64,000 nucleotides of DNA, from the NCBI GenBank assembly GCA_040954595.2, contig CM082579.2, forward strand, positions 12,028,001-12,092,000, given 5' to 3'. The position numbers and the translations under genes are program-made. The stretch comes from Balanoglossus misakiensis. Its lineage: Eukaryota > Hemichordata. A model generated the notes under the pieces. The model was not told where the DNA came from, did not search any database, and saw only the letters and a list, made by a program, of their open reading frames with translations. Shown here in pieces: positions 24,312 through 37,721 of the stretch; the first letter of the stretch is position 1; each line of letters starts with the position of its first letter.

Positions 24312-24967
24312 AAGCGTGCATAGGTAATAATTTGTCAATAAGGATTGTAAGTCATGCAAGACGTGACAATTAGTCTTGATTGCCAGCTGGCGATACAGAA
24401 TTCATACTAGACACTCTTGAAGTGTGACGCACCAACTTTTTACAGTTTCAAAAGAGAAAAACATTTGTCATCGATATTCGAGTAATTTATGGTGTGGAAA
24501 AGTATAGGGTTTGTGAAAACATTCGTTTTTCCTGTGGTGTTTGGTGATTAAGACACTTGATGAGGAGGTGACACTGAAAATGAAAATGACATCTGCACAA
24601 AGTTAAGCAGCAGCTAGACAAGCGAAGTGAATGTGTTGGTGATAATGAAAGACGAAATCAAACTGGTTTGCATGAAACACTTCGACGTTGTTCGTGGAGG
24701 TACACCCCTGTTATCAGCTAGGGCAAGATATCTGCCGAGCGATAGCCAGGGTATTTGGTTGCGGATATAAGACCTTTCATGTGGAAATTGGGATATTTTG
24801 GGTGAAATAATCACCTCGCGTCTGTGGTCTGGATCGGATTCAATTTTAACGGGCCAAAATCCTTTCCCTGCCTACCTGTAAGCCTACCCTCTAACCGACC
24901 CTAGAAATGAACCGTTCGCTTAAACCGTTGTGTTTTTTACCAATGGTGATCGCCATGGGTAAACACA

Positions 24968-25549
24968 CGCGCATTTGCAATAATTGTGGTTTCTATAGTA
25001 ACCAAACTCGTTTGCATCTTTAGCTATTGAAGACGACCGAAAGCCATCTTTGACTTCCTTTGTCTGAACACTGTGCGCGGCGACCCCCATTTTCCCCCTT
25101 GAAGTGATTTGATATATTTCAAACAAATTATCTCTCAAGTTTTAAACAACGTTAAGTCTGGAAGTCAGTGGTAAAGACATTATATCAAAGTGGATTTTTA
25201 GGCAATTTCAGTAAAAGTTTAACAGTGGAAATGAAATGCGATTATTATACTAAACAAGAGAAAATCTCGAAATTGCTAAAAAAAAAATAATCATTAAGTT
25301 AAGATTCTATAATGGTGAAAAAATATGACCACCCTAGCTCCCAAAATACTTATTTATGAAGCCGTTTACAAAGATGTACGGAAACTGGCAAAATCTTAGA
25401 GAGATGGTCGCTAGAGGGCGTTTCCCCAAAATCTTGCCGGTTGACCCCAATTTTTATTCCACAGATTAAATGTTTGAGTCAGAGTATCAGCAGTATTATT
25501 TTCAACATAATCACAGGACTTCTGATTCCGAGGTGCATTCCACCTTTAA
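24968..25549. repeat. Dispersed repeat P, copy 1
   Basis: It shares an ordered series of blocks with 34679-35226: gatttgatatatttcaaac, gtggatttttaggcaatt, ttctataatggtgaaaaaat and tttttattccacagattaaa. Both copies are in the same orientation. The similarity is moderate with many small indels. No terminal repeats were identified. Confidence 0.65.
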
Positions 25550-25561
25550 AGTATACACTCA

Positions 25562-25586
25562 CAGGCCGGCGCGGCGCGGCGGGGCC
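25562..25586. promoter_or_regulatory. GC-rich segment upstream of the nicotinamidase gene
   Basis: A 25-bp stretch made almost wholly of G and C (ggccggcgcggcgcggcgg) lies about 300 bp before the ATG at 25885, in otherwise AT-rich DNA. It could be part of a GC-box promoter; no TATA box was placed. Confidence 0.25.
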
Positions 25587-25884
25587 TCATCGTTCTCTCG
25601 CACGGGCGGTGTCCTCAAATCAACAGCAAAGCTCCACTGACAGTTGCATAGGCGATTGTGTCTCGTGGTTTTTAATTTGAAGACCTGCGCTTCACTTATG
25701 CAAATTTAGATCAGACGTTGTATAAAAATTGTTTATACCACGTTGAGATCTCGCAATGAAAGATTTTCAGTGGGTGGGGCCACTCGAAAGATGTTGGCAT
25801 GCCGAAGGCATTCTCGGCTTAGAAATTTGCATGTGACCTGTCGGTTGTGGTCACCTGATCCAGGGAGGAACTACAGACTGCAAG

Positions 25885-28800
25885 ATGGCTGATGCCGAAG
25901 CTAACTACTTCGACTCGCTGAGGCAAGCAGATTTCTCTGACACAAATGGAGTCAAGACATGTTTCGACCACTTCGACAAAGACAGGTAAATGTCTGATGT
26001 GTAACATCCTGTTTTTTATGACACGCTGCGTTTCGGTATAACCATGGCAACGGGGATCTGAACGCTACCGGTTCAGTGCTTCACTGCTTGGCGTGCGGTG
26101 CATTGACATTGTACATGTCAGCCGATTTGAAATGTAGTGATAGAGTACATTAGCTTAAATGTAAATACAGTCTGACTTTGGGTTGGGATACGCAGAGTAC
26201 CAAAATCCGCGCAGGGCTGTGCCAAAATTTCAGAAACTAAACAGATACAGTAACAAGCACTTTGGAAACAGAAAAGTACGTTTGTTGATAAAATTACGTA
26301 ATCGCCCAGGTAATGACATTGTATGCAGAATTCACAGTTTTACATGGTCTAGGTACATGTACATGTTCCACGGTCCTTAGTACTTTGTGTCTCATAAACT
26401 GCCTTTCAACCTGTAAACCCTTTTGTTGACTGTGGCGAAAGCATAATTCAGAGTATGAGACAAATAACTATGTGATAGTTACATGTAAAATTAATGAATA
26501 AAACACTAAGTATGATATTGGCAGAAAAGGAGGTGCTTTATTATTTCTGTAAATTTCTAAATGGACAGAGACATTTTCTCATGCCATGCAGGAGTATCTC
26601 CATTTACATATGGTGTTATTGTACTTTAGTTGACCATCAAAATGTGTAAATACTAAGTGACACCATTATGGTACTTTCAAAGAGGTTTGATTTCCTTACA
26701 GTTGAAAATACAGCCACAGCTGAAATTTCACTCAATCTGCACTGCCAGGAGAACCAAAGTTTTGAATGAGTTTTTCTTAGCAGAGTAGACACATTCATTG
26801 GAATGAATGGACCATTTACCAAAGTATGTGTGTGAAAAAGAACCGAAATTTCACGGTTGAGTTGAGAAATAGCAGACTCTTTATGATCATTTCTATCATT
26901 CAGCAAAGAATATTTCCACTTATGACAGATTAGTGGGGTGAGTCTAGATGTTCAGAAAAGAGCATTCAGGTGGGGATTCTAACTGTGTTATGTTGGAATC
27001 GGCCAGCAACAAAGATGAACAATGCAACGTCTTCTGAAATCAGTAATGATGCTAGAGCAAGTATGTGATTTCCATGCTAATCAGAACTGTTCTAGCGGTA
27101 AAATATTGAGCTGTGCCCAGAGATTCATTAAACTACAATGTATTGCAGCCCCAACATGCCAAATATAATTTTAGTATTTTGAAATCTAAACTTCCATTTT
27201 TCAAGAAAATATACAGTATTTATGAGATTTTATTTCCCCTAAAACAAACCTAAAATTTGGTAGACGCAACTGTAAAGTAATTTGACAGACAAAACTTTAA
27301 TTTTGATGGACTAAACATTCTGATTTCGACAGTAAAACTTTAATTTTAGTTTGCACAACCTCGTATTTCAGAGAACAAAACTTCAAGACGTAGCTCACAT
27401 CAGTAAGGGTAGTGTACGGCATATGAAAATCTATGCATCAATGTGTGGCCAGGTTTTTCAATACCTGTGATCTAGATGGAAAGTGTAATTTTGTAACGCA
27501 TTTTTTCATGCCATTTCAGAGATGGTCTTCTAGATGTCAATGAGTTTAGCACGTTGTGTAAGAAGTTATTCGTCCATAACAAGGGCAGTGATTACCAGTT
27601 GACTCGCCAACAAGTTGAAGAATTGATGGAACTCCTAGATTATGATAAGGTGAGTTCTGATTGGTAGAAATTCACTGATCAACATACCGGTACAACTGGC
27701 ATGGAGGTCCTTCGAACTGATGGAACAACCAATATGTTATCAGTATACATGTATAATAGTGGCAGGTTGGTAGTTTTGATGTTAAAGGTATAAGGTCACT
27801 TATGCAAATTTAGCTACAGTAACCATGGTAAATTGAGATCTAGCCAAGCACAGATTTTCAGTGGGTGGCACACACAAAAAAAGAGCACCACTATATCTGT
27901 TCTTTAGAACACTCAAATACACCATGTAAAATGAATAATCAGTGAAAGTGAATGAACGTTCAACCACACACAACTTCCATCCCACTTGTAGACATGAGAG
28001 TGAAAAACTCGCCAAAATAAATAATCAGTCTCTACCATTTATTCATTTTTGGCGAGTTTTTACTCTCATATCATTCAAGCAGGATGGAAGTTGTGTGATT
28101 GAACTTTGATTCACTATATATCCACATGTAGAATAACATAAACGGTGAATGGAAAACGGCAGCGAGAGAGAAACTTTGTCCCTTTAAACAGAGAGGCACA
28201 AAATGGCATATTTGAAGTCTCCAGAGGGAAACAGTTTTGCATTATCACAGCAGCTACATTATTTTCCCCAGTGTTGATATTTGGCCACAATGAAACGGGA
28301 TGTCTATGGTACGTTTGTTTCTCCCGTGTCTAAGTCTTTCCAAGGCTAAAATCACAGAGAGTGAGGCGAACGATTTTCTGTTTTTTTTTAACACATACAT
28401 GTATACTACTATGCAAATGTAAAAAGCTGTATTTTAGAACATCTCGGCTCCTACAAATTTGTACTGTTTTTCCGTACTGTTTTTGGCAAAATCCAGGGGG
28501 GGGGGGGTCACTTAAATTTTGAAGTCCAAAAGGGGGGGGGGGGGGTCATCTGTTTTTTTTAAACGTTTAGGGGGGGGGGGGGTCACATACTTTTGCCACC
28601 GAACTTTTACTTTTGAGTCTACAAAATTGCAGTTTCGCGCCCTTTATTTTACAAAATTTTCTAACACCCACCCCCTACATTCTCCGCCATATTTCATTTA
28701 TTGCTGGTTTGACTAGTGTACCAAGGCAGAGTGCTTGCCACCCCAACCCCACTGATGATATTATTTAACAAAGTAAATACATAAAGGAGAATAATCGTTT

Positions 28801-31800
28801 AAACCATTTCCCAAAACTTATACTTTCGCGCGGCATCTTCTATATACTAGAAGTTTTATAAATGATGTCATGACGAAGATGACGTCAAATCTTCTAACTT
28901 TGAGTGGAGTGGCAAAAAGTAAAATTGGTCCTCCCAAACATTGAGATAATTTGCTTTTGAGTTCATAAAATTGCAGTTTCGCGCCCTTTATTTTACACCC
29001 CCTCCCACACCCACCCCCTCCATTCTTCGCCACATAACATTTATTTGCTGGTTTGTCTAGTGCACCAGGCCGGGCAGACTTCTTGCCACCCAACCCCCGA
29101 TGCTTACTTTGAGTGGAGTGCCAAAATTAAAATTTGTCCGGCCTAACATTGAGTTAATTTGCTTTTGAGTTCATTAAATTGCAACTTTGAGCACTGTATT
29201 TTACAAAATTTTCTTATGTGGGAGGGGGACACCCCCTCCCACGCCACTTTTCTTGTTTTACCGATTCTAGCAACTATTGTATTGACTTGTCATTTTCTTT
29301 TTGATCATAGATTTCTTTATTGCATGTGAGGCTACACACTTAGGGGTTACGCGATGTCATTTATCCCTGGCTTAGTAGCCTATCCCAGTCTAGTTGTCCC
29401 ACCTCAAGTTGAGATATAAATGCCTGCCTTGGGCCCACCCTACACAAAGCAAGCCCAGCAATCCCATAGAATGGTCAAAGTAAGGCTGAGCCCCCTGGTG
29501 CAAACAGCAAGCCAATGACAATGTGCAAAAGATTCAGTCTGTAGTGAAATGTGTCTTGAATATCTAACCTGCAGAACATTTTAGTGTCTGGTCAAAGGTC
29601 AGACTCTAACAATACAATGTTAAGACCTGAAATTTACTATTCTCACCTACATGTAGCCTGTGCAGATCCGAAATGTCTGACTTGCAAACCTTTCACTGTG
29701 TCCTCTTATCTGTGGTTAAAATGCTCATTAATTGGAAATGCCAAAATTTATTTAACGTAACTGTTCCAGCGGTATAAAAATACTGTTGCAAGTTTCAGAT
29801 AGAATATGTCAGGTTGATTGATGTCATATTCCCAGGCTGGCTATTTTCAATTTTGATAACAATGACATATTATGGGTGGGTGAGGGACACAATGAGGTCA
29901 TTCAATCCATTGTTTCTAATCAGAGTGACAGAATTATAATTAGACTGAGCGCTTTATGTGTGTACATTTTATCTTTTTTTTTTTTAAATGAAAGTTTTTC
30001 ACCAAATATGATAACATAGTGATACATGTATAATTTACTTCATTGTTCTTTGTCGTTTTAGGATGGCAAGATAAATTTGACAGAATTCAAGATCTGTTGG
30101 AAGTACTGGTTAAGACAGGTAAGTTGAAATGATTTATGTGTTCGCATAACAGCAGAGATTGTTTATTTGGCAGGTTGCAATGTTTGTGTTAAGAAATACT
30201 TTGGTCATGTATACTTTGTCTCTGACAGGGTACTTGTGAGAGGTAAATTATAGAATACAAACCAATCTGTTTATTTGTTGTACTCTGAACACATCAAAAT
30301 TAATTTGTATATGTCATTGCTCTTCACAGTGGTCCCAGTCAGATGAAGGGTGGAACAGTTTACAACTGATTTTATTACCTGTTATGACATGGAAAATATT
30401 TTTTACAGTTGCTTTAAATTTCATTGACCAATAACACTCAAAGACTAATTTTTGGAGAAAAGATTTTGTATTTAAAAACCCGCTGCTAGTACATGTGAAA
30501 ACATTTAATGAACAGTAAATCTAATGTACAATTTTATGCAATTGTCAGATGAAAACAAATAATTGGTATTTATGGAGATATGTCCTCAATTTCAAAACCA
30601 CATTGATTCCACGTTCACAGCTAATTGACTTTTGCAGTGAACAGATTCAAAATAAAGTTCACATTACTTTCTATTAAACATGAAGATAAATATTAAGCAA
30701 TCACTGACTCTATGCTTACATGTATCATTAGTTAGGCTGCATGTTTGCAATAACATGTATGTGATTCTTACTGTCAGATCACCAATCCGGGATAATGATG
30801 TTTTCATATGATTCCATAAATGATTTATTGGGAATGTTGATGTAAAACAGGAATAACATCTAATCTGGTGATCAGTCAGTATTCTCTTTGTATACAATCA
30901 ACACCAACTGATGTGCTGTTAAAGGGGGAGTTCACCAAGGGTGATCTTTGCATATTTGTCTTCTAGGAATTCGTGTAACCAATAGAAGTCTTTTTTTACT
31001 AACCACAAGTCACCAATTTTCACCAAATTCAAAGAAAAAACTTACCATAATACAAACCTTTCAAACAATTTTCCTTGCAGACTAAATTTGTTCATTTTCT
31101 GTGCCATGGTGTCCAAAATTTGATTTCATAGAAACTTATCACATGTAGCTAGATAAAAAAGGTTGCTTACAAAGAAAGATACATGTACATAATTTCACAA
31201 GGTTTATGATCATTGACCTCTGGTCAAAATGTCAGATACAAATATGTGATATGTTATTTCTTTGCATGAAACTATACATGTTGCTTGAAAAAAGTCTAGT
31301 TTGGATTCGTATTTCATTATCTACATGTATAGTTCCTACAGATAAAATTACAAGAAAATGTCATAAAAAATATCTGAATTATGATGCCATTTTGCATGTA
31401 TTGCTATACTTAAATAATAACACATGATAGCGAGGGCAATATCACGATTTGAAGCCTGCACGAGGGATGGTGATCTCTGACTAAAATATTGATGATGCCC
31501 GAGCCGCAGGCGAGGGTATCATCAATATTGTGGTCAGAGATCACCAGCCCGAGAGCAGGCTTCAAATCGTGATGTTGCCCGAGCATCATGTGTTATTAAT
31601 TTTATTACGCCGAACATTTGAACGTACATACAAGGCAGGCATAGAAGAACGTAGACGCGCGTCCATATGTCGTACGTTGCTGAGAATGTAAAATGTCTCG
31701 ATCTCCCAAGATTTATACGATACCTACTTCGAACTTAGATTATTTTGAAAATACTGCACTGTTGGTTGCGATTTTGTTGTATTTACTGTCCGTTTGTGGT

Positions 31801-34800
31801 AAAATATCGTCCAGTTGAACAGGTGTTAATCCTGTTTGTCGCTTTGAAGCCATAGATGCGGGAGTTGACTGATCGTGGAGGAAGCCATTGAACGACAGTT
31901 TGGAACGCGCAGAAGTCGCGCGCAGAACATCAAAACAACCCAGCGGGCAATATCAGCGCACGCGACAGGGCTTTATCAACTCTAGCCATGTTATATCACT
32001 TTTTTTTCTATATCACGTGAGCGCGTCTCAGCCAATCACGAATATGGTATAATACGTGAGGTGTAATAAATATTAATTGCCAATGGAAATGCACCATTGA
32101 AATTATTAGGGTTAGGTTAAAGTTTGACAGTGTTATTTCTTGAGTAAGTTTAAGTCTGAATGTAAAGTTAACTTGTTCTGTTTTTAATAATTTTTTGACT
32201 GCAGGTCTTATCGCCGGTCACTGCTCTCATAATTGTGGATGTTCAGAATGATTTCATTGATGGGTCATTAGCATTAAAAGAATGTGCAGCTGGCCAAGAC
32301 GGTGCTGATGTCATCCCAGTCATCAATCGCTTATTGGAAGAAGCACACTTTGATGTTGTCGTGTACACCAAAGATTGGCATCCAGCGGACCACATCTCTT
32401 TCTTTGAAAATGTCAAACTCAGGCAGATACATCCATCATCACCGGTAAGATTTTTGTAGTGGGGCCTGTATCACCACTTTACATGTGGTAGTGGTTCAAG
32501 ACAATCTTGTTGAAATTGTCATTTTAAGGTCCCATTTGGTCATGTATATGTACACCGTGGAACCTTATGGAATTGGTTGCGTCTGTACATACATATGTAT
32601 ATGTATGTATGTATGTACAGTCGAACGCCGATTATCCGAACACCGATTATCCGGATTTCGGATTATCCGAACGCTTTGGTATAGTCCCTAAACATTAAAT
32701 TAGCCATGCCAAGCACCTGTTTTCTCGGCGGTCTGTGACATTTCCGCAGGTAAACTGACAATTCGTACGGTTTTCTTTGGTCAGTTCTAATTGTTTCTGT
32801 TGTAAAGGGCGGTGGGACGTGTTAAGAACGTCTTTATCATTGAATATTTCAATCACTTGGACCCTGTAATTAGCTTACCTTGAAAGATATTGATTATTGG
32901 ACCTGATTTGATGTCTTACTGTCAGTCATTCAGTTCCGAGACTGAAATTAGAGTCAAATGCATGCAAAGCTATCCGACCACCCGGGGCAAATATTATGTC
33001 CACGGATAAAACTGCCAATGCTTCTGACCATTAGTTTCATTCATTATGCATGACTTCTCCCAATAAACAACCGTAAAATCTTACATATTAATCTGAATCC
33101 CAGTCCTGGTTGTGCAGAGGTTTAAACCCTCATGTCACAGGCCTCCAGAAACTTTTCACTTGGCATAGGGAAAGTGACTTTACAATCTCACTGGTCTTTA
33201 AGAAAAAAACTGCACATTTTTTCATATCCATATCATGATATGTGTGCACAGGCTAAGTTTGCAACCTTGTAGATAAAGATCGTAAGGTCACCCATTGTAT
33301 TTGGCAGACAGCACAAGTAGATCAGTCCTGGTGTAAAAGACAAACTCGTACGTTTAGTACAGGGTAAAGGTCACTTGCTTGTCGGACAAATGACTTATTT
33401 TTCACTTGCCCAGGCTAAAAATACACTTGCCACATGTGTCAGGGGACAGGAATTATTGAGGCCTGTCAGGTGATAAATGCAACAAACAGTCATACTGTGA
33501 AACACATTATTTTCGTGAGCAATACATTTTAGTGAAATACGCGAGAGCCAAAATAGCGTGAAAATATAAAGTCGCGTAAATTTTTGTTTAAGTTAACGAT
33601 GCAGTGAATGAAATAAGAGAACGCGAAAATTAATACTCGCGAAACAGTGGCCTCTCTCGACATCCGCTTTTTAAAAGCATTTATGGATGTGATGGAACCC
33701 CATCCAGTTAATTCCATTGAAAAAATGAGGATGTATTCTAGACAAATAAAAATCATGCGAATAATTGCATTTTGCAGGTTAGTGCAGAAGATGCCAAGTT
33801 GTTAGATACAGTGCACTTTGTAGGACCTGATCAAACAGTACCAGTAATGGAACAGATATTATGGCCAACACATTGTGTACAGGGTACAACGGGTGCAGAA
33901 CTGCATGAAAAATTGAAGGTAAGTCCTATCATTAAAGGGTGTGATGGATGCCTATCATTGAAACAATGATGTGGTGACAGTCTTTGTCAGTCACTTAACA
34001 TACATGTACATATCATACATGGTCAACATCTTGACGTGGTTACGTCATCTTGATAAACTTGGTCTTTGGGGTCAGAGGTAGCGCAGGTAGGAAATATTAA
34101 ATTATGCAGTTAAGTACATGATCTCTGAGTCTGAATAGGAGAAAATTAAAGTGCAGATTTGCACTGGTTTCTATCATTGGCTGTGTTCCAAACGCGCACT
34201 CTTGCTCATCCAAAATATTACTTTGCCATCATTTTCTGTGGATTTTTGACTCTTGACTCCAATTTAAGTCAATTTTTGATTGGAAAGCATGTTTCCCTAC
34301 AGATTCCGCACCATTTTTGAGGTACATGTATCGTGATAAAAACCTTCAAAGTTTCACAAAACGACACAGTTTATATTTGCCTTTGCAAAAATCATTTGGT
34401 TTTGGACAGATAATAACGTAATCCATTCTTGGGGCTCTGAACAGGTATCTGTTCAATTCTGAAACTTTGGAAAATTCGTGGCGGAATTGTAATAGGAGCT
34501 GAGACATTTTAAGGAATATCGCGCCTCGATCATTTTAGTTGTTTACGCAGAGTTCTGTGCAGAGTTTAAAAAGTTAAATTTTATTTCCAGTGTTTTTCAA
34601 ACAAAGATGTAGAGTAGTGCTGTGAGGTTATTTTAATACATACGATGTATTTATTAAATTTGGGACTGAAATTTACACGCGTTTGCATTACTTTTGGTTG
34701 CTATAGCAACTGAACTCTTATGCAGCCTATCCTGGGCTGTTGAAGACGCCCGAAATCCATGTTTAACTTTCTGTGTCTCAACAATTTGCGTGGTGACCCC

Positions 34801-37721
34801 CTATTTTTTTGCCTTTAATTGATTTGATATATTTCAAACGAGGTACCTACCAAGTTTTAAAAAAAGTTTAAATCTAGAAGTGGTAATTTTTTTTATATAA
34901 ATGTGGATTTTTAGGCAATTATGTGTTTAATTTAACGGTTGTATTGATATGTGATTATCATACTGAACAAGATAAAATCTCAAAATTGCTAAAAATAAAA
35001 TATTCAGTAAGTTAAGATTCTATAATGGTGAAAAAATATGACGACCCTTCCAAAATACTTATTGTTGAGGCCATTTTACAAAGATCTACGAACACTGGCA
35101 AAATCTGAAAGATGGTTGACCCCCCATTTTTATTCCATAGATTAAATGTTTAAAAGTCATAGTATCATCAGTATTAATTTCAACGTGATCAGACAACCTT
35201 TTATTTTGAGGTGCGTAACACCTTAAATTAGAGATGTGAACATTTGCATGTGTGTGACACCATTCACCAGTGGCGCGAACAACATGCTTTCTAAATTGTA
35301 TGATTTCCAGTGCAAATTTTTGTGTGTGAAAGTTTTGCACTTTGACCAGTTGTAAATATTGTCCTTTATAGCAACCATTGCTTAGCACACGGTCAGTCCA
35401 CACAGAGACCATGCTTAGCATTTACATATATTAATGTTAGTCATAATTTTACGTAAATCCTCACTGGCTTTGTACAGAGAGAATCATTTGTACATGTGTG
35501 TATAAATGTTAATGTGAGTGCTCAACTTAAAACTACAGGTAGCCTTTGAAATCATGCTGATATAATCACAGGATTTATAATTGGACTAACTGCTGTGCTG
35601 AAAAACAACCAACAAACTCAAGGTTTCCTTGACAACGGTGATCAACATCATTAGCAGGATGAGATTCTTGAGGGTTTGCTCGTACTTTGTGGTGGTCACC
35701 GTGCCGCCACGCAGTCAAACCATAGAAACTATAGTCACATGTACTGTCTCACAATATTCTGACATTTACAGTGGAAGTTATCACAGAGAGCCTGTTGAAC
35801 ACCAGTCAAGCTTTACTGGAATTTGATGCAATTATCAGTGATTGTAAACCACACGAGAGCAGATGGTTATATTTTGTCCACAGTGGGACGTGAAGACATT
35901 AGATACTGTGTACATGTAACTACAATGTTGGTTCATGACTGCTGATAATCCTCATTTTGTAGCAAATGACTGCATTGCCTGTGTTACTTTCTTTCAGTTG
36001 CATTCTACACCTTACAGAACACCTGTTTTCAGGTGGGAAGACCTTGATGTATGAAATCAGTCCAAAGTAAATTTCTGTGGTGAAAATATCACAGTCTTTT
36101 TTACAAAACAAGCCACCTAGCAGCTGCAGTTACTGCTCCACTGTGATACTTTGCATTGTAAACAAGACAACTGCTTCAGAATTAATGTTGCACTTCTCTT
36201 GAGACTTGGAAAACTTGACAGCTGAGGTTAAAAGGCAAATTTGCGATTCCATAAAAATATGGTTAATGCAAAATTTGTCGCAATATATATTGAGAAATAT
36301 GACTTAGATAACCCCACACATGTAACTATTATCTTGGTTGGCGTAATTCTTTTTGTGTGGGCTGATTCTCACAGAGCCAAGACTGTTTGTGTGTCAGTCA
36401 AACAGCATTATGAATGGCCACTGAGTTGAGCGGCCCTATGTATACCCCACACGGTAGTTTAAGTTAACTTACTAGACTCGGGATAGTGGGCCAGCGTGAA
36501 TGTCAAACCCTGAAACTGATCAGTTTCCACTTGTTTTTTACAGAAAGTAAATGATGCCATAGTTATCCATAAAGGAACCAATCCTGATTTAGATAGTTAC
36601 TCAGCATTCTGGGACAACATGAAATTGTCGCAGACCTCTCTTGTCAGTGAACTCCAAGCTCGCAGAGTAACCGACATATATGTTTGCGGATTAGCAGCTG
36701 ACATCTGTGTTGGGTTCACTTCATTAGATGGAAACAGTCATGGATACCGTACAGTTGTCGTAGAAGACGCAACGAGGGGCGTGGACACAGATGGAATGAA
36801 AAAGATGAGAGACAGACTTAAAGAAGTTGGCTGTGTTCTGGTCAATTCTTCAAAAGTAAGTTTATGGTTAAAATATCAACATTAATTTTTTTCTCTTTTT
36901 ACTCCTATTTGATATATGTATATGTACATGTACACAACTGGAGCTGGTCTTCTGTATGTCAATAATGCATTTCGGGGATGATTTTTGTTATTTGCAGTTT
37001 GGTTTATGGTTTGTTATAATATGCCAACAAAATGGTTAAAATGTTATTATTGGGAGAAATGTTTAGGTCAAAAAACTTTGAGTGACAAACAAGTGATAAC
37101 TGAAAAACAAACAGTTAAAGAGAAAAATGTAAATGACGTTTTTATTCTTAAAAGCTGATGTACATGTTGATTAAAGGGACATTAGCTGTATCTTTTGGCT
37201 TTATTTTTCAGTAATTTGGTTCTTTGTACCATATGCAACTTCTTGTTCTACTCCAAACAGTATTTTTATATACCCAGTACTCTGTGAACATAGCCTTTGT
37301 GTGTGTAATGACCATTGTTATTGTTGACAGATGAATTCTGGTCCGGATTTGAAATTCAAATTTTGCACAATAACAATGTTGACTGTACGCATACAGAATG
37401 TATTGATTTATTGAATGCTGGGCAGTTCATCATGTTGCAGGAATTTGAACAAGAAACTGCAGTAGATAAACAAAACAAAAATACTGGAAACAGAGCAAAA
37501 AGTTACAGCTAATGGAGATTTAAAACTTTGAGGTGAAAATACAAATCTGCCCAAAATTTTATGCTCAGAAAAAAAAGTTTTTGATTTTTTTTATATATAT
37601 ATTTCAGGTGCCTGATATGTTGAACTGTAAGGACAGACGACCAGATTTGGGTTATCAGGCGGCCATCAATGTTGCCACGGCAATGAAAATACATCAGAGT
37701 AGAGTAAATGTTCCACCATAG
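25885..37721 (+). CDS. Naam: EF-hand nicotinamidase (nicotinamide deamidase)
   Basis: Seven exons: 25885-25985, 27520-27649, 30062-30118, 32205-32444, 33778-33918, 36544-36855 and 37608-37721. All have GT/AG borders and matching phases, and encode 364 residues. The enzyme hydrolyses nicotinamide to nicotinate and ammonia, the first step of the salvage route to NAD in invertebrates; vertebrates lack it. Residues 31-42 and 74-85 are two canonical EF-hand loops. The isochorismatase-like domain starts near 100. The catalytic triad is visible as D108 (VDVQNDF), K233 (IHKGTNP) and C278 (GLAADICV). Metal ligands are D153, H155 (KDWHPADH) and H208 (WPTHCVQG). The length and EF-hand/PncA order fit animal homologues such as fly Naam. 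The symbol is by analogy with the fly gene. The ATG is the only in-frame start near the first EF-hand. Introns contain several MITEs, none disrupting an exon. Confidence 0.95.
27950..28187. mobile_element. TTAA-flanked MITE family A copy 3, left-truncated
   Basis: The right end (cagcgagagagaaactttgtccc then TTAA, in two blocks) and the central palindrome are intact, but the outer left arm is missing. It lies in intron 2 of the nicotinamidase gene. Confidence 0.7.
28450..29330. mobile_element. G/C-homopolymer element family O, copy 3 (reverse orientation)
   Basis: It begins with gtttttggcaaaatccagg and several G-runs, mirroring the right end of 20876-21768. It then holds three diverged internal repeats containing gttcataaaattgcagtttc, ccctttattttac and gctggtttgtctagtg. 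It lies in intron 2 of the nicotinamidase gene and is non-coding. Confidence 0.65.
31414..31598. mobile_element. 185-bp foldback element
   Basis: Near-perfect inverted halves: aataacacatgatagcgagg at the left pairs with the complement at the right (gcatcatgtgttatt). The pairing continues through cacgatttgaagcctgc and gggatggtgatctctgac to a small centre near 31505. It lies in intron 3 of the nicotinamidase gene. A half copy is at 12311-12408. Confidence 0.8.
32616..32700. mobile_element. pogo/Tigger-type terminal repeat fragment
   Basis: CAGTCGAACGCCGATTATCC, with TA before it and followed by internal ttatccgaac repeats, closely resembles the known terminus of pogo-group Tc1/mariner elements. 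No matching right end or transposase was found, so this is a solo end or a very short derivative. Confidence 0.6.
33493..33660. mobile_element. TACTGTAAAAC MITE family F, truncated copy
   Basis: It starts TACTGTGAAACACATTATTT and runs through the CGCG-rich arms in the order expected for the reverse of 3402-3611, ending after gtggcctctctcg without its outer end. It lies in intron 4 of the nicotinamidase gene. Confidence 0.7.
34679..35226. repeat. Dispersed repeat P, copy 2
   Basis: It is in the same orientation and block order as 24968-25549, about 9.7 kb away, and lies in intron 5 of the nicotinamidase gene. Confidence 0.65.
37171..37523. mobile_element. TTAA element family E copy 1
   Basis: The left end TTAAAGGGACATTAGCTGTA and the complement of the right end (TTAAATCTCCATTAGCTGTA) agree from the core ATTAGCTGTA inward. 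TTAA stands at both edges. It fills much of the last intron of the nicotinamidase gene. The second copy is at 57066-57418. Confidence 0.7.

Larger units (their letters stand above)
19345..25884. other. Intergenic region between the neuropeptide and nicotinamidase genes
   Basis: It holds a G/C-run element (20876-21768), a short duplicated ORF (20226-20360 and 24180-24310), a foldback (23871-24054) and one copy of a dispersed repeat (24968-25549). The rest shows no exon with convincing borders; small frames at 20461-20715, 22143-22361 and 22712-22954 have no recognisable domain. Confidence 0.5.
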
